Source of the DNA: Acidimicrobiia bacterium
GTDB taxonomy: Bacteria > Actinomycetota > Acidimicrobiia > Spongiisociales > ZC4RG35
Length of the DNA stretch: 9,410 nucleotides
Direction of reading: 5' to 3'
NCBI GenBank assembly: GCA_030623125.1
Contig: JAUXMQ010000023.1
Span: 1 to 9,410, forward strand
In this document: positions 6,337-9,410 of the stretch, piece by piece
How positions within the stretch are numbered: position 1 is the first letter of the stretch
How the letters are laid out: each line of letters begins with the position of its first letter
Position numbers and translations under genes: made by a program
Notes under the pieces: model-generated
The model's database searches: none
What the model saw: the letters and a program-made list of their open reading frames with translations, nothing else
What the model was told of the DNA's origin: nothing

Positions 6337-6718
6337 GGTTCCGCTCATCGGGGTTGGCGTCGTAATCATCGAGAAGGGGCGTCTCCTCTTGATAAAGAGG
6401 GGAAACGAGCCCGGAAAGGGCCTTTGGGCAGTCCCGGGAGGCAAGGTACGCATCGGGGAGACCCTCAAGGCCGCGGCGCGGCGTGAAGCGTCCGAAGAGA
6501 CCAGTCTGGACGTTGACGTCGGAGAGGTCGCCTGGGTTGGAGAGCACATCACCGACACACGTCACATCGTCCTGATCGACTTCTACGCGACCGCGACGGG
6601 CGGCTACTTGGCCGCGTCCGATGATGCGGCTGAGGCTGAATGGGTGGAATTGGACATGGTGGACTCCTATCCGCTAACACCGACCATGCACGACCTGATA
6701 GAGGAACTGAGGGAATGA
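6329..6718 (+). CDS. Nudix hydrolase
   Basis: This 129-residue protein hydrolyses a nucleoside diphosphate linked to another moiety. ADP-ribose or a damaged nucleotide would be typical, but the substrate is unknown. The Nudix box GX5EX7REUXEEXGU is complete except for one position: Gly38, Glu44, Arg52, Glu53, Glu56 and Glu57 are present, with Ser59 replacing the final Gly. The catalytic and metal-binding glutamates are intact. The AVPGGKVRIGET segment at 34-45 and the N-terminal GVGVVIIEKGRLLLIKRG are typical of MutT-like ADP-ribose pyrophosphatases. The GTG start overlaps the GNAT gene by eight bases and has no clear ribosome binding site. No better in-frame start is available before the conserved N-terminal strand. 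Confidence 0.92.
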   Translation: MSEVPLIGVGVVIIEKGRLLLIKRGNEPGKGLWAVPGGKVRIGETLKAAARREASEETSLDVDVGEVAWVGEHITDTRHIVLIDFYATATGGYLAASDDAAEAEWVELDMVDSYPLTPTMHDLIEELRE

Positions 6719-8040
6719 GCTCACAAGTCATCACGCTCCTGCAAACTCTGATCCAGAACGCTTGTGTCAACGACGGAACACGGGATTCTGGCCAGGAGCA
6801 CCGCTCCGTGGAGACGCTATTGGAGTACTTCGGAGTCGCAGGGGAGATCTTCGAGCCCGCCCCGGGACGTCAATCGCTGATCTATAGGATCGGCGGAACC
6901 GACTCCGACGCCCCATCGCTGGCGCTTGTGCCACACCTCGACGTTGTGCCTGTCGAACCCAGCGGATGGAGCCAGGATCCCTTTGGTGGTGCGATCATCG
7001 ACGGCTTCGTATATGGCCGAGGAGCGATCGACATGCTCAACGTCACCGCTGCCATGTCCGTTGCCGTGCGTCCCTATCTGACAGGCGAAACCCAGCCGAG
7101 AGGCGACCTTCTCTTCGTCGCAGTGGCCGATGAGGAGGGTGGGGGAAGATACGGGGCCTCGCCCCTGGTCGAAGAGCGCTGGGATCTGGTTCGGGCCGAC
7201 TACTTGCTGACCGAGGTCGCCTATCCACCCCCGTCCTCTGCCGCAGAGCCGCTCGTCCCCGTAGCCATCGGAGAGAAGGGGGCCTTTTGGTCGACATTGA
7301 CGGCAACGGGAACCCCCGGACATGGCTCTGCGCCATACCAATCGGACAACGCATTGCGGAAAATGGTCGAAGCTCTTCACGGCCTCTTCGAATCGGACAC
7401 TCCGGTGTCGATCAGCCCGGAATGGGCAAACTTTTTGAGCGCCCTGGCGTTGGAGGATGACCTGAAGGAAGCTCTGACAGACCCCGACAGAGTGGACGAG
7501 GCGATAGACAGGCTGGCGGTGACCGACCCGCTCTTCGCGAGATACGTGCACGCTGTCACCCATCTGACGGTGTCACCCAACATGTTGGACGCCGGTATGA
7601 AGGCAAACATCATCGCTGACGGGGCCAAAGCGTCGGTCGACATACGCGCACTTCCCGGTATGGATCGGGATTTCGTCGATTCGTACTTGCTCAAGGCAAT
7701 GGGCAGTGCCCGGGATGACATCGAAATCGCGCCTCAGATGGACAAGGAGTCAACCATCAGCCCGATCGGGAACCCCCTGTGGGATGCGATAGCCAGCAGC
7801 GTCGAAGAGCTCGAGGGTCACCGAAACCTCTTGCCGACGTTGATGAACGTCGGAACCGACGCTCGCTTCTGGCGACCCAAGGGAACGATCGCCTATGGGG
7901 TGGGGCTGTTTGACGATCGGATGACGTTCTCCGAGATGCTTGCCCTCTTCCACGGTCACGACGAGCGAGTTACCGTCAAGTCGGTGGAGCGCACCACAGC
8001 CCTTTACGAGAGGGTGCTCCACCACTTCTTCAACCCTTGA
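6715..8040 (+). CDS. M20/M25/M40 family metallopeptidase
   Basis: This is a probable dizinc aminoacylase or dipeptidase/carboxypeptidase acting in the cytoplasm (no signal peptide is visible). The 441-residue length fits. Metal and catalytic positions are His74 in PHLDVVP, Asp76, Asp106 in GRGAIDM, the DEE at 139-141 (Glu140 general base, Glu141 ligand), Glu167 in LTE, and a C-terminal His in FHGHDE (His413 by family pattern). The lid/dimerisation domain falls roughly at 185-345 and includes GTPGHGSAP at 199-207, a normal M20 feature. The set looks catalytically complete. The substrate (peptide, acyl-amino acid or succinyl-diaminopimelate-like) cannot be read. ATG 6715 overlaps the Nudix stop as ATGA. 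GAGG at 6701-6704 and GAGGGA at 6709-6714 flank a workable ribosome site. An upstream in-frame start at 6640 would overlap the Nudix gene and is rejected. Confidence 0.93.
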   Translation: MSSQVITLLQTLIQNACVNDGTRDSGQEHRSVETLLEYFGVAGEIFEPAPGRQSLIYRIGGTDSDAPSLALVPHLDVVPVEPSGWSQDPFGGAIIDGFVYGRGAIDMLNVTAAMSVAVRPYLTGETQPRGDLLFVAVADEEGGGRYGASPLVEERWDLVRADYLLTEVAYPPPSSAAEPLVPVAIGEKGAFWSTLTATGTPGHGSAPYQSDNALRKMVEALHGLFESDTPVSISPEWANFLSALALEDDLKEALTDPDRVDEAIDRLAVTDPLFARYVHAVTHLTVSPNMLDAGMKANIIADGAKASVDIRALPGMDRDFVDSYLLKAMGSARDDIEIAPQMDKESTISPIGNPLWDAIASSVEELEGHRNLLPTLMNVGTDARFWRPKGTIAYGVGLFDDRMTFSEMLALFHGHDERVTVKSVERTTALYERVLHHFFNP

Positions 8041-8807
8041 TCGACGTCATCTGTGATATCGACGGTGTGCTGTATCGAGGAGATGTGGCAGTTCCGGGTG
8101 CAGCCAATGGCCTGCGAAGTCTCAACCATGCCGGGGCGCGCATCACTTACGTGACCAACAACTCGACGCGGTCGCCGACCCGGGCAGCATCCAAGATTGA
8201 AGCCGTGATGGGTGTTGCCACGGATGTTTCCCAGGTCATCACCTCATCCATGGCCGCAATCTCGATGCTGACGCTCGACGACCACCCGGCGATGGTGGTG
8301 GGGGAGAGCGGGGTTATCGATGCTCTGGCCGAAGCGGGTGTGGCGATGACAAACGATCCGGGTGAAGCCAGGTCGGTGGTTGTTGGCATGGATAAAAGGA
8401 TCACTTATGACGTCATCGCTTCGGCCTCCGCGGCGATACGTTCGGGCGCCAGATTTCTGGCCACCAATACAGACGCGACGTTTCCGACCCCGACAGGCTT
8501 TCTCCCCGGCGCCGGCTCTCTGATCGCCGCTATTGCGACGGCCTCGGGGCGGGAGCCGGAGGTTGCAGGCAAACCCCATCAGGCCATAAGGGACTTGATC
8601 AGGTCGCGTGGCGTAGAAGAGGCGTGGGTGGTCGGCGATCGGATCGAGACCGACATCGCTCTGGCAACAGCGGAGCCGCTGTGGCGTTCCATTCTCGTTC
8701 TCACCGGAGTCTCCACCATCGACGACGACATCTCGTCCGCAGACCATGTACTGGCTGATTTCGAATCAGCGGTGGCTCTGGTGCTAAGTGGCCCGCCTCA
8801 TGAGTGA
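8037..8807 (+). CDS. HAD-IIA family phosphatase (NagD/PGP-like)
   Basis: This cytoplasmic phosphatase of the haloacid dehalogenase superfamily, subclass IIA, has 256 residues, the usual size. Motif I is DIDGVLYRG at 7-15 (nucleophile Asp7, acid/base Asp9), motif II TNNST at 40-44, the cap domain follows, then NTDATFPTPTGFLPGAGS near 144-161, the conserved GKP with Lys179, and motif IV VVGDRIETDIALA at 198-210 with Asp201 and Asp205. The M. tuberculosis gene in the matching position (Rv1692) is a glycerol-3-phosphate phosphatase, so a glycerol-phosphate-type or sugar-phosphate substrate is plausible but unproven. Just after motif IV, the segment EPLWRSILVLTGV replaces the usual Gly-Met-containing stretch. 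The start TTG overlaps the peptidase stop as TTGA. No Shine-Dalgarno sequence is seen, but the DIDGVL motif begins immediately, so no later start is possible. Confidence 0.92.
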   Translation: MIDVICDIDGVLYRGDVAVPGAANGLRSLNHAGARITYVTNNSTRSPTRAASKIEAVMGVATDVSQVITSSMAAISMLTLDDHPAMVVGESGVIDALAEAGVAMTNDPGEARSVVVGMDKRITYDVIASASAAIRSGARFLATNTDATFPTPTGFLPGAGSLIAAIATASGREPEVAGKPHQAIRDLIRSRGVEEAWVVGDRIETDIALATAEPLWRSILVLTGVSTIDDDISSADHVLADFESAVALVLSGPPHE

Positions 8808-8824
8808 TTGTGGCGTCTGGTGGG

Positions 8825-8830
8825 CATAAT
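8825..8830 (+). promoter_or_regulatory. putative -10 hexamer before the 47-aa gene (near-leaderless)
   Basis: CATAAT matches the TATAAT consensus at five of six bases and ends nine bases before the ATG at 8840. It lies in the only other real gap of the window (8808-8839). With no Shine-Dalgarno sequence before that ATG, transcription would begin at or close to the start codon. No good -35 box is placed correctly: TTGTGG at 8808-8813 is only 11 bases away. Confidence 0.4.
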
Positions 8831-8839
8831 CGACCCCAC

Positions 8840-8983
8840 ATGAACCTCAGCGACACCCAAATCGAAGAACTCGAGAAAGCCCTGAGCCAACTCGAGCAGC
8901 TCGATCCTGCTTCTCTTCCCGAGCCGGCCGCGGAATTGGCCAACCTCCTGAGCCGAATTCTGGACGAGCTGGAGGCGAGATAA
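8840..8983 (+). CDS. 47-aa acidic helical protein (hypothetical)
   Basis: This small gene encodes 47 residues. It opens MNLSDTQIEELEKALSQLEQ, has a Pro-rich break near 23-29 (PASLPEP), and ends with a helix, AAELANLLSRILDELEAR. The heptad-like Leu/Ile spacing suggests two amphipathic helices, possibly a helical hairpin or dimer. It lies between the HAD phosphatase and NAD kinase, as does the 58-residue Rv1693 in M. tuberculosis, so it is probably a positional counterpart, though I cannot confirm sequence homology. The function is unknown. The ATG has no Shine-Dalgarno sequence but follows a -10-like hexamer, and the stop overlaps the next start as TAATG. Codon usage matches the neighbours. 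Confidence 0.75.
   Translation: MNLSDTQIEELEKALSQLEQLDPASLPEPAAELANLLSRILDELEAR
8971..8975 (+). promoter_or_regulatory. strong ribosome binding site for the 56-aa gene
   Basis: GGAGG lies seven bases before the ATG at 8983, near-ideal spacing. It sits inside the last codons of the preceding gene. It is the main evidence that the short frame starting at 8983 is translated. Confidence 0.6.
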
Positions 8984-9153
8984 TGCCCCCCAACGCAAAC
9001 ACGCTGACGTTTCAACCGCCAGATGACGCCGCTCGCTGTGTCCTCGTCCTCGATGCACCGCACCGGGTGCGTCTTCGTCCTGCGTCCTGGCGAGGCGACG
9101 CCTCTATCTCGCCGAAACATTCGACCGTATTTGCGCTGGAGAGCACTAGTTGA
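8983..9153 (+). CDS. 56-aa protein of unknown function, before NAD kinase
   Basis: I do not recognise this protein. It has 56 residues, with a Pro/Asn/Thr-rich start, a hydrophobic core CVLVLD at 19-24 flanked by charged residues, an Arg-rich segment (HRVRLRPASWR, 27-37) and a Ser/Thr-rich end. The composition suggests a small beta-strand protein. There is one Cys, no membrane span and no signal peptide. Support for a real gene: GGAGG seven bases before the ATG, a TAATG overlap with the gene before it, a TTGA overlap with the NAD kinase after it, and third positions about 62% G or C. That GC bias is weaker than in the neighbours, so coding is likely but not certain. In mycobacteria, tlyA (about 268 residues) occupies this position. 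This peptide shows no S4 or methyltransferase motif. Confidence 0.6.
   Translation: MPPNANTLTFQPPDDAARCVLVLDAPHRVRLRPASWRGDASISPKHSTVFALESTS
9138..9143 (+). promoter_or_regulatory. ribosome binding site fixing the TTG start of NAD kinase
   Basis: GGAGAG lies six bases before TTG 9150. An in-frame TAG at 9147-9149 immediately precedes that TTG, so no earlier start exists, and the strong site argues against a later start. Confidence 0.6.
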
Positions 9154-9410
9154 GATTCGCACTCGAAGTGCGTCAGGATCGTGACGCCCCGAGGGAGTTC
9201 GCCACTGCGCTCACAGCTCAGATCCAGAGCCTGGGCGGGTCGGTGATCACGAATGACGAGACCGCACCCGACATAGTCGTGGGAGTCGGTGGTGACGGCA
9301 CCATGCTGGCAGCAGTCAGACAGTCGCTCATCTGGGACGTCCCCGTCATCGGCTTCAACCTGGGAACGATAGGTTTCCTCACAGCAGCGGAGGCCCCTGA
9401 TCTGAAGCCC
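9150..9410 (+). CDS. nadK: NAD kinase (3' partial, N-terminal 87 residues)
   Basis: NAD kinase phosphorylates NAD+ with ATP (or polyphosphate in many actinobacteria) to NADP+, in the cytoplasm. The window ends after 87 residues of a protein usually about 280-300 long, because the window is cut rather than the gene broken. The diagnostic GGDGTML is at 47-53 and NLGTIGFLT at 70-78, within GFNLGTIGFLTAAEAP, which holds the catalytic and NAD-binding region of the N-terminal domain. The stretch before GGDGT is only 46 residues, shorter than many homologues (about 70 in E. coli NadK). The TTG start directly follows an in-frame TAG and has GGAGAG six bases upstream, so the short N-terminus is genuine. 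The start overlaps the 56-aa gene stop as TTGA. In actinobacteria recN often follows. Confidence 0.95.
   Translation, partial: MRFALEVRQDRDAPREFATALTAQIQSLGGSVITNDETAPDIVVGVGGDGTMLAAVRQSLIWDVPVIGFNLGTIGFLTAAEAPDLKP

Noticed and set aside
5857..6718. GNAT plus neighbouring small gene considered as a toxin-antitoxin pair
   Set aside because: The partner is a complete Nudix hydrolase, not a DNA-binding antitoxin, and the genes sit in a metabolic operon.
8800..8829. Nine-codon frame (MSDCGVWWA) overlapping the HAD stop, with two tandem Trp codons, resembling an attenuator leader peptide
   Set aside because: There is no ribosome site, no competing hairpins or terminator follow, and no tryptophan gene is nearby. 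The tandem Trp codons are probably chance.
1..9410. Many CTCGAG palindromes scattered through the window, considered as a regulatory or uptake motif
   Set aside because: They mostly fall on in-frame Leu-Glu codon pairs or neighbouring codons in genes rich in both, with no regular spacing or intergenic preference.

Overview
The window is a densely packed bacterial chromosome segment with high GC by eye and GC-biased third codon positions. Every supported gene lies on the + strand. The gene set points to the phylum Actinomycetota: a Tat gene pair followed by a HelY/Ski2-like helicase (the order seen in Mycobacterium tuberculosis, Rv2094c-Rv2092c), a DUF4193-type zinc-ribbon protein, a Ppm1/DPM1-like glycosyltransferase, and a NagD-like HAD phosphatase followed by a tiny protein and NAD kinase (compare Rv1692-Rv1695). 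Several details suggest a deep-branching lineage such as Acidimicrobiia: TTG starts, low similarity to mycobacterial proteins, and odd residues in TatC and the lipid kinase. That placement is inference from gene content, not a database result.

Layout. Positions 2-142 may hold the C-terminal end of an unidentified upstream gene. Then come a TatB/TatA-like subunit (153-521), TatC (518-1231), a Ski2/HelY helicase (1228-3777) and a DAGK/LCB5-family lipid kinase (3777-4661). A 43-base gap with a good -10 hexamer precedes the DUF4193 protein (4705-5136). A polyprenol-phosphate sugar transferase (5126-5860), a GNAT acetyltransferase (5857-6336), a Nudix hydrolase (6329-6718), an M20 metallopeptidase (6715-8040) and a HAD-IIA phosphatase (8037-8807) follow. 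After a 32-base gap come a 47-aa protein (8840-8983), an unrecognised 56-aa protein (8983-9153) and NAD kinase, cut by the window end (9150-9410).

Almost every junction is a stop/start overlap (GTGA, ATGA, TGATG, TTGA, TAATG) or a short overlap, so the window reads as two or three translationally coupled transcription units. The two real gaps, and the region before the first Tat gene, each carry a -10-like hexamer. Two of the three are so close to the start codon that leaderless mRNAs are plausible. No stretch of 300 bases lacks a gene. I see no rRNA, tRNA, CRISPR array, insertion sequence or attachment site.

Function. The window combines envelope functions (Tat export, a lipid kinase, lipid-linked mannose or similar sugar synthesis), RNA/DNA unwinding (HelY) and small-molecule metabolism (Nudix, HAD, M20, NAD kinase). 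Most of it is ordinary housekeeping, and I found no convincing new multi-gene defence or mobile system. The best leads are the 56-aa gene sitting where tlyA would be expected, TatC and lipid-kinase proteins lacking normally conserved residues, and the very acidic N-terminal part of the DUF4193 protein.
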